DNA from: Polynucleobacter sp. UB-Piko-W3
GTDB taxonomy: Bacteria; Pseudomonadota; Gammaproteobacteria; Burkholderiales; Burkholderiaceae
Direction of reading: 5' to 3'
Length of the DNA: 64,000 bases
NCBI RefSeq assembly: GCF_018881635.1
Contig: NZ_JACVPY010000004.1
Location: forward strand, 119,527-183,526
Shown: piece by piece, positions 1-10,318 of the stretch
Layout of the letters: every line of letters starts with the position of its first letter
How positions within the stretch are numbered: the stretch's first letter is position 1
The notes under the pieces: generated by a model
The model's database searches: none
Told to the model about the DNA's origin: nothing
What the model saw: only the letters and a program-made list of their open reading frames with translations
Translations under genes and position numbers: made by a program

Positions 1-854
1 GATTGAAGCAAGCCTTCGTGCAATTTATTCAGCGTATGCCTTTTTATGGGGTAGCAGTGTTATGTATTGATGATGCTAATGTGCGCGACATCATTCCATT
101 TGTATCTCAGCCCGTGTTACGTTACGGGTTATCAGAAGATGCAGATATCAGAGCTAGTAATGTTCGCGCCGATGGCACGCGCATGCACTTTACAGTAGAT
201 CGTCGCACCGTTCGCAGGCATGGCAATAAACCTGGAACTTTAAATGTGACACTGAACTTGCCTGGTTTGCACAATGTACGTAACGCCTTAGCTGCAATTG
301 GTATTGCTACAGAACTAGGTGTTGGCGATGAGGCTATTACCAAAGCACTCTCTGAATTTAGCGGTGTTGGCCGTCGCTTCCAGCGTTATGGTGAAATCCC
401 CTTGGCCTCTGGAGGCAGTTTTACATTAATCGACGATTATGGGCATCATCCAGTAGAGATGGCGGCAACCTTAGACGCTGCTCGTGGTGCCTTCCCAGAT
501 CGTCGCTTGGTATTGGCGTTTCAGCCTCATCGATTCACCAGAACACGGGATTGTTTTGGGGAATTTGTACAGGTCCTCAGAAACTTTGATTCTTTGGTGT
601 TAACCGAAGTTTATCCAGCCGGTGAGGCAAAGATTCCAGGTGCAGACGGTAAGAGTTTGATGAAGGCGGCGCTTGCAGAAGAGAAGGGTGCAAAGCGCTC
701 CTTAAATTCTGCTGCGGTCGCCTTTGCAGCCAACATTACTGAGATGCCAGAAAAGTTATCGCAGGTGTTAAAAGATGGCGATGTCTTAATTACGATGGGT
801 GCAGGATCAATATCGGCGTTGCCGCATACCTTGGCGGAGGCAAAGAGTGTCTAA
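1..854 (+). CDS. murC: UDP-N-acetylmuramate--L-alanine ligase, C-terminal part
   Basis: This is the 3' part of MurC, the cytoplasmic ligase that adds L-Ala to UDP-MurNAc using ATP. The window opens inside the gene (reading frame from base 3), so the N-terminal UDP-binding domain and ATP-binding loop are missing. What remains is the end of the central Mur domain ([13 protein letters not shown], residues 86-98 of the visible part) and the C-terminal domain with the typical DDYGHHP motif (144-150). The stop at 852-854 overlaps the ddl start by 8 bases, as is usual in a division/cell-wall operon. Identity is clear; only the upstream end is unknown. Confidence 0.95.
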   Translation, partial: LKQAFVQFIQRMPFYGVAVLCIDDANVRDIIPFVSQPVLRYGLSEDADIRASNVRADGTRMHFTVDRRTVRRHGNKPGTLNVTLNLPGLHNVRNALAAIGIATELGVGDEAITKALSEFSGVGRRFQRYGEIPLASGGSFTLIDDYGHHPVEMAATLDAARGAFPDRRLVLAFQPHRFTRTRDCFGEFVQVLRNFDSLVLTEVYPAGEAKIPGADGKSLMKAALAEEKGAKRSLNSAAVAFAANITEMPEKLSQVLKDGDVLITMGAGSISALPHTLAEAKSV

Positions 855-1860
855 GTTAGATACAAGCCTTGGTGCGTGGGGTGATCGCGTGAAGTCTCAG
901 CTATCCAAGTTGGATATCAAATCACTTGGGCGCGTTGGGGTACTATTAGGCGGCCGTTCTGGTGAGCGAGAGATATCTCTGATGTCGGGTAATGGAGTTT
1001 TGGAGGCTTTGCTCTCTAAAGGCGTGGATGCGCATGCATTTGATCCAGGCTTGCGTTGTCCAACAGAGCTAGCAAAAGAAAAATTTGATCGCGTATTTAT
1101 TTCTTTGCATGGTCGCTATGGCGAAGATGGAACGATTCAAGGTTTATTGGATTTATTGAATCTACCTTATACCGGTAGCGGTGTATTGGCCTCTGCCTTA
1201 GCAATTGACAAGATTGCAACCAAACAAATTTGGCTAAGCAACGGTTTATCAACTCCAGAGTTTGAAGAGCTTACTGCAGATAGTGACTGGAATGCAGTCG
1301 TTAAAAAATTAGGACTGCCTCTAATTGTTAAGCCAGCGCATGAGGGCTCTTCACTTGGCTTAACTAAGGTGAAGTCTGTAGATGAGTTACCTACTGCCTA
1401 TGGACTTGCTGCAGGATTAGATAAAAAAGTGATTGCTGAGACTTGCATTGTGGGCGATGAGTTAACGTGCCCATTAGTTGGTCAGGGCAACACAGCAGAA
1501 GCATTGCCGGTTATTAAAATTATTCCACCGCAAGCCAATTACGACTTTCATCATAAGTATTTCTCAAATGAAACCCAATACTTGTGCCCCACTGGGCTTG
1601 CTCCTGAGGTCAATGAGCGCGTTCAAGCATTGGCTTTAGCTGCCTATAGAGCTTTGGGTTGCCGTACATGGGGCCGTGCTGATGTGATGCTAGATCAAAA
1701 AACTGGCAAACCTTACTTACTGGAGATGAATACTTCACCAGGTATGACTTCACATTCCTTGGTGCCAATGGCCGCTAAAGCTGCTAGGGTTAGTTATGCG
1801 GACTTGGTCTTGTGGTTACTCAATCAAACCATGCAACATAAAGAGGGCGCTACTGCATGA
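847..1860 (+). CDS. ddl: D-alanine--D-alanine ligase
   Basis: Ddl makes the D-Ala-D-Ala dipeptide for peptidoglycan precursors in the cytoplasm. The 337-residue protein shows [10 protein letters not shown] (about 35-44), HGRYGEDG (about 88-95), the ATP-grasp segment [12 protein letters not shown] and the C-terminal [12 protein letters not shown], all typical of the family. I chose the GTG at 847 because GGAGG lies at 836-840, six bases upstream; a longer frame opens at 799 but would run 56 bases into murC. The gene overlaps murC by 8 bases and ftsQ by 4 bases (ATGA), which suggests translational coupling. Confidence 0.95.
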   Translation: MSKLDTSLGAWGDRVKSQLSKLDIKSLGRVGVLLGGRSGEREISLMSGNGVLEALLSKGVDAHAFDPGLRCPTELAKEKFDRVFISLHGRYGEDGTIQGLLDLLNLPYTGSGVLASALAIDKIATKQIWLSNGLSTPEFEELTADSDWNAVVKKLGLPLIVKPAHEGSSLGLTKVKSVDELPTAYGLAAGLDKKVIAETCIVGDELTCPLVGQGNTAEALPVIKIIPPQANYDFHHKYFSNETQYLCPTGLAPEVNERVQALALAAYRALGCRTWGRADVMLDQKTGKPYLLEMNTSPGMTSHSLVPMAAKAARVSYADLVLWLLNQTMQHKEGATA

Positions 1861-2714
1861 GTACGCTTCTAGACCGATTCGGAGATATCTTCTCTGTCAT
1901 CATGTCTCCTCTTTGGAACCATGCTGAGCGCATGCAAAAGCTTAGTCGTTTCTTGATGCGCTGCCTCATTGTGATGGTCGTAGTTGGAGTCTTGGTTTGG
2001 TTAAGTCAGAGGCCTGTGTTCACTTTGAAGCAAATTCAGGTGGAGCCTGTTGCTGGTCAAACACTTCAGCATGTTAATAAATCCCTCGTGAAGCGTCAGG
2101 TAATAGAAACCGTGCAAGGCAATTTCTTTAGTGTGCGTTTAGAGGATGTGAAACGGGGTTTCGAGAGTATGCCTTGGGTACGACACGCTAATGTCCGTAG
2201 AGTTTGGCCCAATGGATTGATTGTCAATATTGAAGAGCAAAGGCCATTTGCTACTTGGGGTGGAGAGGGCAGCAGTACTTTAATGAATTCACATGGCGAA
2301 CTATTTGCCGGTCGTGTTTCAGAGATTGTGGATGACAAACACCTACTAGATTTTTCGGGTCCAGATGATGCTAGTAAAGAAGTGATGAGTCTTTATGAAA
2401 AGGCCAATAACTGGTTTAAACCTTGGAATGCTGAAGTCGTGAGTCTGGCATTAACTGAACGTTATGCCTGGCATGTCAAGTTATCCAATGGAATCAAGGT
2501 GGAATTTGGACGTGATGAAGAAAGCTCTGATAAGAACTTAACTGAGGAACGGATTGCACGCCTATTTAAGTACTGGCCTCAAGTACAAGAGAAATGGGCA
2601 AATCGAATTGATGCAGTAGATCTACGCTATGTAAATGGTTTTGCAGTGCATCTTGCTTCTGGAAGTATGAAAAAGAATGACCTAGATGGAAAGAAAAGTG
2701 AGTTGAAGCAATGA
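1857..2714 (+). CDS. ftsQ: cell division protein FtsQ
   Basis: FtsQ is a single-pass inner-membrane protein that links early (FtsA/FtsZ) and late (FtsB/FtsL, FtsW/FtsI) divisome components. The 285-residue protein has a short cytoplasmic N-terminus, one hydrophobic segment at about 33-50, then a POTRA-type region (about 54-125) followed by the periplasmic beta domain. Length and position between ddl and ftsA are standard. The C-terminal tail (about 270-285) is lysine-rich. The start overlaps the ddl stop by 4 bases. Confidence 0.93.
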   Translation: MSTLLDRFGDIFSVIMSPLWNHAERMQKLSRFLMRCLIVMVVVGVLVWLSQRPVFTLKQIQVEPVAGQTLQHVNKSLVKRQVIETVQGNFFSVRLEDVKRGFESMPWVRHANVRRVWPNGLIVNIEEQRPFATWGGEGSSTLMNSHGELFAGRVSEIVDDKHLLDFSGPDDASKEVMSLYEKANNWFKPWNAEVVSLALTERYAWHVKLSNGIKVEFGRDEESSDKNLTEERIARLFKYWPQVQEKWANRIDAVDLRYVNGFAVHLASGSMKKNDLDGKKSELKQ

Positions 2715-2723
2715 GGAATGTGA

Positions 2724-3953
2724 ATGAGCAAAGATAATCGCGACCTGCTGGTGGGTTTAGACATTGGAACTTCCAAGGTAGTTGCTTTGGTAGCAGAGTT
2801 AACTCCTGATGGTCAATTCAATGTAGTTGGCGTGGGACAAACAACATCTAAGGGTTTAAAAAAGGGTGTCGTCGTCAATATTGAGGCAACTGTTCAGTCG
2901 ATTCAGAAGGCGCTAGAAGAGGCTGAAGTGATGGCTGATCGACAGATTGTTCAAGTCTTTACTGGCATTGCCGGAAATCATATTGTGAGCTTTAACTCGA
3001 GCGGTATGGTTGCAATACGTGACAAAGAAGTAGTTGCGGGTGATGTTGAGCGTGTATTAGAAACAGCTAAGGCGATCAATATTCCAACCGATCAGCAAAT
3101 TTTGCATATCCTAGTCCAGGAATTCATTATCGATGGCCAAGAGGATGTGCGTGAACCCATCGGCATGAGTGGTTTACGTTTAGAGGTGAAAGTTCATATC
3201 GTGACTGGCGCTGTCAGTGCCGCACAAAATATTGTGAAATGTGTCCGTCGTTGCGGTTTAGAAGTCAACGATTTAATTTTGCAGCCTTTGGCATCAAGCT
3301 TAGCCGTCCTCACCGATGATGAAAAAGAACTTGGTGTTGTTTTGGTTGATATTGGCGGGGGTACTACAGATATCGCCATTTATTTCCAAGGATCAATTCG
3401 TCATACAGCAGTGATTCCAATTGCAGGCGATCAAATTACTAACGATATTGCAATGGCATTGCGGACGCCAACGATTGATGCGGAAGATTTGAAAATTGCA
3501 CATGGAATAGCACGCCAAGAAATGGCTGATTCAGGTGCCATGATTGATGTTCCTGGGGTGGGAGACCGTGAGCCACGTCCAATGTCTAAGCAAGCACTTG
3601 CCGCTGTGATTGAGCCACGTGTTGAAGAACTCTTTACTTTGGTGAGGGGTGTAGTGCGTGATTCTGGGTATGAAGATATGGTTTCTTCCGGAATTGTGCT
3701 CACTGGTGGAACTTCACTAATGCCGGGCATGGTTGAGCTAGCTGAACAAGTCTTTTTGAGACAAGCTCGAATTGGTACACCTGAATATCGTGGTCACTTA
3801 CATGAAGTTCTTCGTAGTCCTAGATACGCTACTAGCATTGGTTTGCTAATGGAAGGCCAAGCGCAATTTTTGCGTGGTCGTCGTGCTTCTCAATCAGGTG
3901 CGCTGCAAGGAGTGATGTCGCGCATGAAGGAATGGTTTGCAGGAAATTTTTAA
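2724..3953 (+). CDS. ftsA: cell division protein FtsA
   Basis: FtsA is the actin-like membrane tether of FtsZ. The 409-residue protein carries the phosphate-1 motif LVGLDIGTSKVVALVAE near the N-terminus (about 9-25), the phosphate-2 motif LVDIGGGTTDIAIY near the middle, and GIVLTGGTSLMPGM in the second half. The C-terminal MKEWFAGNF is the expected amphipathic membrane-targeting helix. It starts 9 bases after ftsQ and precedes ftsZ by 47 bases, the usual order. Confidence 0.96.
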   Translation: MSKDNRDLLVGLDIGTSKVVALVAELTPDGQFNVVGVGQTTSKGLKKGVVVNIEATVQSIQKALEEAEVMADRQIVQVFTGIAGNHIVSFNSSGMVAIRDKEVVAGDVERVLETAKAINIPTDQQILHILVQEFIIDGQEDVREPIGMSGLRLEVKVHIVTGAVSAAQNIVKCVRRCGLEVNDLILQPLASSLAVLTDDEKELGVVLVDIGGGTTDIAIYFQGSIRHTAVIPIAGDQITNDIAMALRTPTIDAEDLKIAHGIARQEMADSGAMIDVPGVGDREPRPMSKQALAAVIEPRVEELFTLVRGVVRDSGYEDMVSSGIVLTGGTSLMPGMVELAEQVFLRQARIGTPEYRGHLHEVLRSPRYATSIGLLMEGQAQFLRGRRASQSGALQGVMSRMKEWFAGNF

Positions 3954-4000
3954 GTTTTTCGTCGTCGTCAATGTAGTAAGTTATTTACCTAGGAGGGTAT

Positions 4001-5341
4001 ATGGAATTTGAAATGTTAGATCAAGATACAGCTGGCAAAACCATTATTAAAGTGGTTGGAGTCGGTGGGGCTGGTGGCAATGCTGTCCAGCATATGATTC
4101 GTCGCGGAGTGAATGGAGTAGAGTTCATTTGCATGAACACCGATGCTGGCGCCTTACAGCGTTCTGAGGCATCTGTGAATTTGCAACTGGGCTCTAGCGG
4201 ATTAGGTGCTGGTGCAAAACCTGAAATTGGCGCAGCTTCTGCGCAAGAGGCGCGTGCTCGTATCGCTGATACTTTGCAAGGTGCTCACATGGTGTTCATC
4301 ACTGCTGGCATGGGTGGTGGAACCGGTACTGGTGCAGCCCCAATCGTTGCTCAAGTGGCCAAAGAAATGGGTATTTTAACTGTTGGCGTTATCAGCAAAC
4401 CATTTGATTTTGAGGGCGTAAAGCGCTTAAAAGTTGCAGAAAATGGCGCTGCAGAGCTTGAGGCTTATGTTGACTCATTGATTGTTGTTCTCAATGAAAA
4501 GCTCTTTGAAGTGATGGGTGAAGATGCTGAGTTTGATAAGGCCTTTGCTTGTGCTGATGATGTATTACATAACGCAGTCTCTGGTATTGCAGAAATCATC
4601 AATGTTCAAGGTTTGATCAACGTTGACTTCGAAGATGTGAAGACTGTGATGGGCGAGCAAGGTAAGGCCATGATGGGTACAGCAACCGTTTCTGGTATGG
4701 ATCGTGCTCGTTTGGCTGCTGAAGCTGCGGTTGCATCTCCACTACTAGAGGGCGTTGATTTATCTGGAGCGCGTGGCGTATTGGTGAATATTACTGCCAA
4801 CCGTTCATTGAAATTATCTGAAACTCGCGAAGTCATGGCCGCCATTCGTGGCTATGCTGCTGATGATGCAACTGTGATCTTTGGCACTGTGTATGACGAA
4901 AGCTTGGGCGATGCATTGCGCGTGACTGTAGTTGCTACTGGCTTGAATAATCCGCAGGCCCGTCACAACCATCAGCCAGAAGTAGTGTGGAGACAGGCTA
5001 CTGGTACTAGTGATGCAATGCCAACAATGGCTGACCTGAATACTTTTGCCCCTACTAGCGCTTCTGCTGCTATGAGCAAGGTAGGCTTGGATTCAGTGAT
5101 GAGTGTTAGTGCAGGCATAGCCTCGACTAGTTCTGGCGTTACACCAGCAATGTCAGCGCCAGCAGCTAGTAGTGCCGTTAATTACAGTCAATATGATTTG
5201 CCGCGGGTATTCCGAAGTACCCGTGAGGCCTCTCCAGCACCAACTTTAGGTGCTGATAGCTCTCCTCAGGCCAAATCCATGTTGGATAAAGGGGCTGATT
5301 ACTATGAAATCCCAGCCTTTTTACGTAAACAAGCAGACTAA
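4001..5341 (+). CDS. ftsZ: cell division protein FtsZ
   Basis: FtsZ is the tubulin-like GTPase that forms the Z-ring. The 446-residue protein shows VGVGGAGGNAV (about 19-29) and the tubulin signature GGGTGTG (105-111). An Ala/Ser/Thr/Pro-rich linker of about 100 residues follows the globular domain, and the last 13 residues (EIPAFLRKQAD end) are the conserved tail that binds FtsA, ZipA and other partners. A strong ribosome site AGGAGGG lies at 3991-3997, just before the ATG, fitting high expression. The C-terminal linker is the only variable part. Confidence 0.97.
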   Translation: MEFEMLDQDTAGKTIIKVVGVGGAGGNAVQHMIRRGVNGVEFICMNTDAGALQRSEASVNLQLGSSGLGAGAKPEIGAASAQEARARIADTLQGAHMVFITAGMGGGTGTGAAPIVAQVAKEMGILTVGVISKPFDFEGVKRLKVAENGAAELEAYVDSLIVVLNEKLFEVMGEDAEFDKAFACADDVLHNAVSGIAEIINVQGLINVDFEDVKTVMGEQGKAMMGTATVSGMDRARLAAEAAVASPLLEGVDLSGARGVLVNITANRSLKLSETREVMAAIRGYAADDATVIFGTVYDESLGDALRVTVVATGLNNPQARHNHQPEVVWRQATGTSDAMPTMADLNTFAPTSASAAMSKVGLDSVMSVSAGIASTSSGVTPAMSAPAASSAVNYSQYDLPRVFRSTREASPAPTLGADSSPQAKSMLDKGADYYEIPAFLRKQAD

Positions 5342-5360
5342 GTAAACCTCAATACAATAG

Positions 5361-5438
5361 GTAATTGCGAAATGCCAGCGCGGCGACCCTCCGGACGACG
5401 AATCCTGCGCTTGCGTTGGCATACTTACTAACAATTAC
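5361..5438 (+). repeat. nested inverted repeat between ftsZ and the peroxiredoxin gene
   Basis: Two nested inverted repeats fill most of this 111-base gap. The outer arms are GTAATTG (5361-5367) and CAATTAC (5432-5438). The inner arms are ATGCCAGCGC (5372-5381) and GCGTTGGCAT (5413-5422), which pair over 10 positions as RNA with one G-U pair. The enclosed part (5382-5412) is GC-rich, unlike its surroundings. There is no T-run after it, so it does not look like a simple terminator. It could be a structured 5' leader of the downstream gene, a processed small RNA or an imperfect terminator. Confidence 0.5.
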
Positions 5439-5452
5439 TTATTGGAGATGTC

Positions 5453-5953
5453 ATGATTACTGTTGGACAAAAATTACCGAACGCTACTCTTTATGAATTT
5501 TTTAATGAAGAGAGCGAAGGCTGCTCCTTGGGGCCAAATGCCTTTGAAGTTGAGAAGCTTGTCGCTGGCAAAAAAATTGTGATCTTTGCATTGCCTGGCG
5601 CATATACGCCAACCTGCTCTGCAAAGCATGTACCTGGATATGTTGAGCACTATGATGCGATTAAAGCAAAAGGTGTTGATGAGATCTGGTGTATTTCTGT
5701 GAATGACCCTTTCGTTATGGGCGCTTGGGGCCGCGATCAAAAAGTTGGCAAAAAGATTCGCATGATGGGTGATGGTAGTGGCGAGTTCACTAAAAAGATG
5801 GGTATAGAGCTGGACCTGACTGCTCGTGGTTTAGGTATGCGCTCAGATCGTTATGCCATGATTGTTGAGGACGGGGTAGTGAAATCTTTAGATCGCGAAG
5901 CTCCTGGTAAGTTTGAGGTGAGTGATGCTGCATCTATTTTGAAAAAACTGTAA
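5453..5953 (+). CDS. peroxiredoxin (Prx5/AhpE-type thiol peroxidase)
   Basis: This 166-residue cytoplasmic protein reduces hydrogen peroxide and organic peroxides. The peroxidatic site is PGAYTPTC with Cys55, the Prx5 form of the PxxxTxxC motif. Other cysteines are at 24 and 80; Cys80 lies in the segment WCISVND, often seen in the glutaredoxin-linked Prx5 group. No glutaredoxin domain is fused, so the reductant must come from another gene. It sits between ftsZ and lpxC, a conserved arrangement in Burkholderiales. TTGGAG at 5442-5447 serves as ribosome site. Confidence 0.9.
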   Translation: MITVGQKLPNATLYEFFNEESEGCSLGPNAFEVEKLVAGKKIVIFALPGAYTPTCSAKHVPGYVEHYDAIKAKGVDEIWCISVNDPFVMGAWGRDQKVGKKIRMMGDGSGEFTKKMGIELDLTARGLGMRSDRYAMIVEDGVVKSLDREAPGKFEVSDAASILKKL

Positions 5954-6002
5954 TTCGTACTAAGTCATTAGCTAATACCCCCCTGAATTTAGAGACATCA
6001 CC

Positions 6003-6917
6003 ATGATGAAACAGAGAACAATTGCCACTACAGTGAAAACTGTTGGCATTGGCTTGCACTCTGGCCGCAAGGTGACCATTTCTATTAAGCCTGCACCGGC
6101 AAATTCAGGGGTTCAGTTTGTCCGTATTGATACTGCAGAGCAGTCGGTAGTTCCCGCCACTGCTTTAGCTGTCTGCGATACCAGGCTTGCATCAGTTATT
6201 CAGAAGGATGGTGTGCGCGTCTCAACCGTCGAACATTTGCTATCTGCTTGTGCTGGCCTTGGTTTGGATAATTTATTGATTGAGCTTGACGATGAAGAAG
6301 TGCCCATCATGGATGGTAGCGCTGCTTCGTTCTTATTTTTAATTGAATCGGCTGGAATTGTTGAGCAAGATGTAGCGCGTCAGTATGTTGTGATTAAGAA
6401 GCCTGTTGAAGTGCGCGAGGGCGATAAGCTTGCGCGCTTAGAACCTTTCTTTGGATTTAAGTTAGATTTCACAATTGACTTTAAACATCCGGCAGTAGAT
6501 AAAACTGGCCAACGTTTTATTGTAGATTTTGCAGAGCATGCTTACCGAAGTGAAATTGGTCGTGCACGCACTTTTGGTTTTGCCCATGAAGTAGAGGCCT
6601 TACGTGAGATGGGCCTGGCTCGCGGCGGCAGTTTGGACAATGCGATTGTTTTAGATGAGCACCGCATCTTGAATAACGAAGAATTGCGTTATGAAGATGA
6701 GTTTGTGCGTCACAAAATTTTGGATGCGATTGGGGATCTGTATTTGGTAGGCCACCCCATTGTGGGGGCTTATGTAGCTGAGAAATCAGGCCATGCCCTC
6801 AATAACGCTCTATTGCGTAAGCTTTTAGAGGACCCAAGCTCTTATGCCATCGAGTGTTTCTCGGAAGCCAAGGCTCCAGCAGCCTATTCTCAAGAGAGCC
6901 AACCACTCTTTTTCTAG
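6003..6917 (+). CDS. lpxC: UDP-3-O-acyl-N-acetylglucosamine deacetylase
   Basis: LpxC is the zinc-dependent deacetylase that commits UDP-3-O-acyl-GlcNAc to lipid A synthesis. The protein is 304 residues, the normal length. Zinc ligands are visible as His78 (STVEHLLSA), His237 and Asp241 ([12 protein letters not shown]), and the catalytic His264 sits in KSGHALNN. The N-terminal MMKQRT and GIGLHSG are typical. Two ATGs in a row (6003, 6006) make the exact start ambiguous by one residue. No strong ribosome site is visible. The next gene is convergent. Confidence 0.97.
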   Translation: MMKQRTIATTVKTVGIGLHSGRKVTISIKPAPANSGVQFVRIDTAEQSVVPATALAVCDTRLASVIQKDGVRVSTVEHLLSACAGLGLDNLLIELDDEEVPIMDGSAASFLFLIESAGIVEQDVARQYVVIKKPVEVREGDKLARLEPFFGFKLDFTIDFKHPAVDKTGQRFIVDFAEHAYRSEIGRARTFGFAHEVEALREMGLARGGSLDNAIVLDEHRILNNEELRYEDEFVRHKILDAIGDLYLVGHPIVGAYVAEKSGHALNNALLRKLLEDPSSYAIECFSEAKAPAAYSQESQPLFF

Positions 6918-6938
6918 AGTGGGTTAAAAATTCTTTAG

Positions 6939-7478
6939 TTATTTAGATTTATTTTGTAGAAGGCGCTCAACCGCACTTCGCAGCTCAGAGCCTGGCGGAA
7001 GTTTTTCAATGAGTTCTTGCAATGACTTTTTTGCCACTGGATTCAAGCCTCTAGGAGGGATATTTTTGAAGTTTTGTCTTGGCTTCACTTCCCAGTCTGA
7101 GGAGGTCGGCTTAACTTTGACTTTAATGGCCTTGCAATGAAGTCCAATTTTTCCTAACTCATTGATTAAACTAGGTAAAAATTGCTGTAGGCGAGTTCCA
7201 ATACTGGCGCTGCCAACCAGAAAAAAAAGCTCTTCTTGAGCCCCTGAGCGCCATCCAACTTCAATTTTTGGGCTCAAGTGCCCCATATCTAGCGACTCTA
7301 AGGCCAAAAAGAGCTTAGCCTTGAGTTTGGCTAGATCCTCTGTTTTAGCCAGAATACCGCCAAGACCATTAGATTCGCGTAGGTATTCCATCCAGTCATG
7401 GGCAGAATGGTTGCGAGACGGTTTAGGGGCAAAGTTCATAAAAAATGGGGTTGCGAGTGATAAACTCAAAGACTTCAT
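6939..7478 (-). CDS. DUF721/DciA-like protein
   Basis: This protein of about 179 residues belongs to the DUF721 family, whose studied members (DciA) load or activate the replicative helicase DnaB. The visible family features are modest: a basic region ([19 protein letters not shown]) and a central stretch with [21 protein letters not shown]. Its position next to secA, head to head, is typical for Betaproteobacteria and is a large part of the identification. The start is uncertain: TTG at 7487, ATG at 7478 and ATG at 7439 are all in frame. I use 7478, with a weak GGGA upstream. No promoter room remains between it and secA. Confidence 0.7.
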   Translation of the reverse strand: MKSLSLSLATPFFMNFAPKPSRNHSAHDWMEYLRESNGLGGILAKTEDLAKLKAKLFLALESLDMGHLSPKIEVGWRSGAQEELFFLVGSASIGTRLQQFLPSLINELGKIGLHCKAIKVKVKPTSSDWEVKPRQNFKNIPPRGLNPVAKKSLQELIEKLPPGSELRSAVERLLQNKSK

Positions 7479-7493
7479 TTTATTCAATATCCC

Positions 7494-10259
7494 ATGGTAA
7501 TCGGTCTTCTTAAAACCCTGGTCGGCAGTCGTAACGACCGCCTCTTAAAACAGTATCGCAAAGTCGTTGCCAAGGTTGCTGCTTTTGAAGCAAGCCTGCA
7601 ATCTTTGGATGATGTTGCGCTTGCTGCTAAAACAGGCGAGTTTAAAGCTCGTCTAGCTGCAGGAGAGACTTTAGAAGATATTTCTGCAGAAGTATTTGCG
7701 GTGGTTCGGGAGGCTAGTGTTCGTGTCATGAAGATGCGACATTTCGATGCGCAGATTATGGGTGCCCTCGCCTTGCATCAAGGCAAGATTGCTGAGATGG
7801 GTACAGGTGAAGGAAAAACCTTAACGGCAACACTACCAGTCTATTTAAACGCCTTAACTGGTAACGGTGTGCATGTTGTCACAGTAAATGATTATTTGGC
7901 GCAGCGTGATGCCGAATGGATGTCTACCTTGTATAACTTCCTGGGCATGAAGGTCGGCGTCAATCTATCTCAGATGGATCACAAGACCAAGCAAGAAGCC
8001 TATGCAGCAGACATTACCTACGGTACTAATAACGAGTTTGGTTTTGACTATTTGCGCGACAACATGGTTCAGGACTTGGATCAGCGTGTACAACGTGGTT
8101 TGGCGTATGCGATCGTTGATGAAGTTGACTCCATTCTGATTGATGAAGCGCGTACACCGCTGATTATTTCTGGCCAGGCCGAGGATCACACCGATCTTTA
8201 CATCAAAATCAATGCGCTTCCTTCTTATTTAGAGCGTCAAATTGGTGAAGAAAAGGCAGATGGCACTGGAGTTGAGAAACCTGGAGATTATTGGGTAGAT
8301 GAAAAGTCACAGCAGGTCTATTTGACCGAACGGGGTCACGATAAAGCTGAAGAAATCTTAGTGCAGTTGGGCGCCTTAAATGATGGTGCGTCTTTGTATG
8401 CCCCACAAAATATTACCTTGATGCATCACGTTTATGCAGCATTGCGTGCGCACTGTCTGTATAACCGAGACCAACACTATGTTGTGCAAAATAAAGAAGT
8501 CATCATTGTTGATGAGTTCACTGGTCGATTAATGCAGGGTCGCCGTTGGTCTGATGGTTTGCACCAAGCAGTTGAAGCGAAAGAGGGTGTCGCGATTCAG
8601 AATGAGAATCAGACCCTTGCCACGATTACTTTTCAAAATTACTTCCGCATGTATGGCAAGTTGTCTGGTATGACAGGTACTGCTGATACTGAAGCATATG
8701 AGTTCAAGGAGATATACAACCTTGAAACAGTAGTCATTCCACCTAACAGAATTAGTCAGCGCAAAGATCGTCAAGATCAAATCTTTAAATCTTCTCGCGA
8801 GCGTTATGACGCCGTCATTAAAGATATTGAGAATTGCTATGAGCGTGGTCAGCCAGTATTGGTGGGTACCACCTCGATTGAAAACTCGGAGTTGATAGCG
8901 AAATTACTAGACCAGCGTAAATTACCGCATCAGGTTTTGAACGCTAAGCAGCACGCACGTGAGGCGGAAATTATTGCGCAAGCGGGCCGTCCAAAAATGA
9001 TTACCATTGCTACCAATATGGCTGGCCGCGGAACGGATATTGTGCTTGGTGGCAATGTAGGTAAACAATCCGCCTTAATTCAAGCCGACTCCGCTCTATC
9101 TGATGCAGAAAAGGCAAGCAAGATTAAGGCGCTGCAAGATGAGTGGCAAGGAATTCATGATCATGTTCTTGCTGTTGGTGGTTTGCACATCATTGGTACA
9201 GAGCGTCACGAAAGTCGTCGTATTGATAATCAGTTAAGAGGACGTTCTGGCCGTCAAGGCGATCCAGGTTCCTCCCGCTTCTATCTCTCCTTAGATGATT
9301 CGCTCTTGCGTATTTTTGCCGGCGATCGTTTGCGCTCTGTCATGGAACGACTGAAGATGCCTGATGGCGAGCCAATTGAAGCCGGTATGGTGACTCGTTC
9401 GATTGAGTCAGCGCAGCGTAAAGTTGAAGGTCGTAACTTTGATATTCGCAAACAGTTATTGGAGTACGACGACGTTGCGAACGATCAGCGTAAAGAAACT
9501 TATCGCCTAAGAAATGAAGTTCTCGAAAGTAAAGATATTGGTGACTTAATTGCCAATTTGCGTGAAGATGTCTTACGTTCAGTTTGCTCCCTCTATGTTC
9601 CCCTTGAATCTATGGAAGAGCAATGGGATTTGGCTGGGCTTGAGAATGCCTTAGCAAACGACTGGGGTTTAACGATCGATTTGCGGAATTGGATTGAAAA
9701 TGCTGAGACAGCGGATGACACAGAGATTGTTGATCGCGTACTGCAAGCGGCAAAAGATGAATATGACGCTAAGGTTGATCTATCTGGTCGAGAGTCTTTT
9801 GCTGGATTTGAGCGCTCTGTGCTTCTCTATAGTCTTGACACCCATTGGCGTGAGCATTTGGCAGCACTAGATCATTTGCGTCAAGGCATTCATTTGCGAG
9901 GCTATGCTCAAAAAGATCCAAAACAAGAATATCGTCGCGAAGCTTTTGAACTATACGGCGAGTTACTGAGTGTTATCAAAAATGATGTTGTGAAAAACAT
10001 CATGACGGTCAAGATCAGAAGCGCTAGCGAATTAGATCAAGCTGCTGAATCGATGAATGATGATTTGGCTAAATTAGCCGATGTCCAATATCAACATGCG
10101 GATCCTGATAAAGAAGTAGCTGGCTCAACCGGTGATCGTGGTGATGCGATTGAGATTTTGCCTGCACCTGTGCGAACAGGACCAAAGATTGGTCGTAACG
10201 ACCCTTGTACTTGCGGTAGCGGCAAAAAATATAAGAATTGCTGCGGCGCCTTAAGCTAG
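7494..10259 (+). CDS. secA: preprotein translocase subunit SecA
   Basis: SecA is the ATPase motor of the Sec translocon and pushes unfolded preproteins through SecYEG. The 921-residue protein has Walker A GTGEGKT (103-109), the [15 protein letters not shown] helicase segment, NMAGRGTDI in the second nucleotide-binding fold, and a C-terminal zinc-binding tail [14 protein letters not shown] that contacts SecB and lipids. The N-terminus [16 protein letters not shown] matches the family and fixes the start. It starts within a few bases of the divergent DciA-like gene, so its promoter must lie inside that gene. Confidence 0.97.
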   Translation: MVIGLLKTLVGSRNDRLLKQYRKVVAKVAAFEASLQSLDDVALAAKTGEFKARLAAGETLEDISAEVFAVVREASVRVMKMRHFDAQIMGALALHQGKIAEMGTGEGKTLTATLPVYLNALTGNGVHVVTVNDYLAQRDAEWMSTLYNFLGMKVGVNLSQMDHKTKQEAYAADITYGTNNEFGFDYLRDNMVQDLDQRVQRGLAYAIVDEVDSILIDEARTPLIISGQAEDHTDLYIKINALPSYLERQIGEEKADGTGVEKPGDYWVDEKSQQVYLTERGHDKAEEILVQLGALNDGASLYAPQNITLMHHVYAALRAHCLYNRDQHYVVQNKEVIIVDEFTGRLMQGRRWSDGLHQAVEAKEGVAIQNENQTLATITFQNYFRMYGKLSGMTGTADTEAYEFKEIYNLETVVIPPNRISQRKDRQDQIFKSSRERYDAVIKDIENCYERGQPVLVGTTSIENSELIAKLLDQRKLPHQVLNAKQHAREAEIIAQAGRPKMITIATNMAGRGTDIVLGGNVGKQSALIQADSALSDAEKASKIKALQDEWQGIHDHVLAVGGLHIIGTERHESRRIDNQLRGRSGRQGDPGSSRFYLSLDDSLLRIFAGDRLRSVMERLKMPDGEPIEAGMVTRSIESAQRKVEGRNFDIRKQLLEYDDVANDQRKETYRLRNEVLESKDIGDLIANLREDVLRSVCSLYVPLESMEEQWDLAGLENALANDWGLTIDLRNWIENAETADDTEIVDRVLQAAKDEYDAKVDLSGRESFAGFERSVLLYSLDTHWREHLAALDHLRQGIHLRGYAQKDPKQEYRREAFELYGELLSVIKNDVVKNIMTVKIRSASELDQAAESMNDDLAKLADVQYQHADPDKEVAGSTGDRGDAIEILPAPVRTGPKIGRNDPCTCGSGKKYKNCCGALS

Positions 10260-10266
10260 AACCACC

Positions 10267-10294
10267 TTAAAGGGATTCGTTAGCACCCCTTTAA
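10267..10294 (+). repeat. inverted repeat after secA
   Basis: TTAAAGGG (10267-10274) and CCCTTTAA (10287-10294) form a perfect 8-base stem with a 12-base loop, a few bases after the secA stop. There is no T-run, so it is at best a weak terminator or an mRNA 3'-end stabiliser between secA and argJ. Confidence 0.35.
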
Positions 10295-10318
10295 ACCCTC
10301 ATCTACAATTGTCAGACT

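Noticed and set aside
799..846. Longer ddl start at 799
   Set aside because: It would add 16 residues unlike Ddl inside murC; GTG 847 has a well-placed GGAGG.
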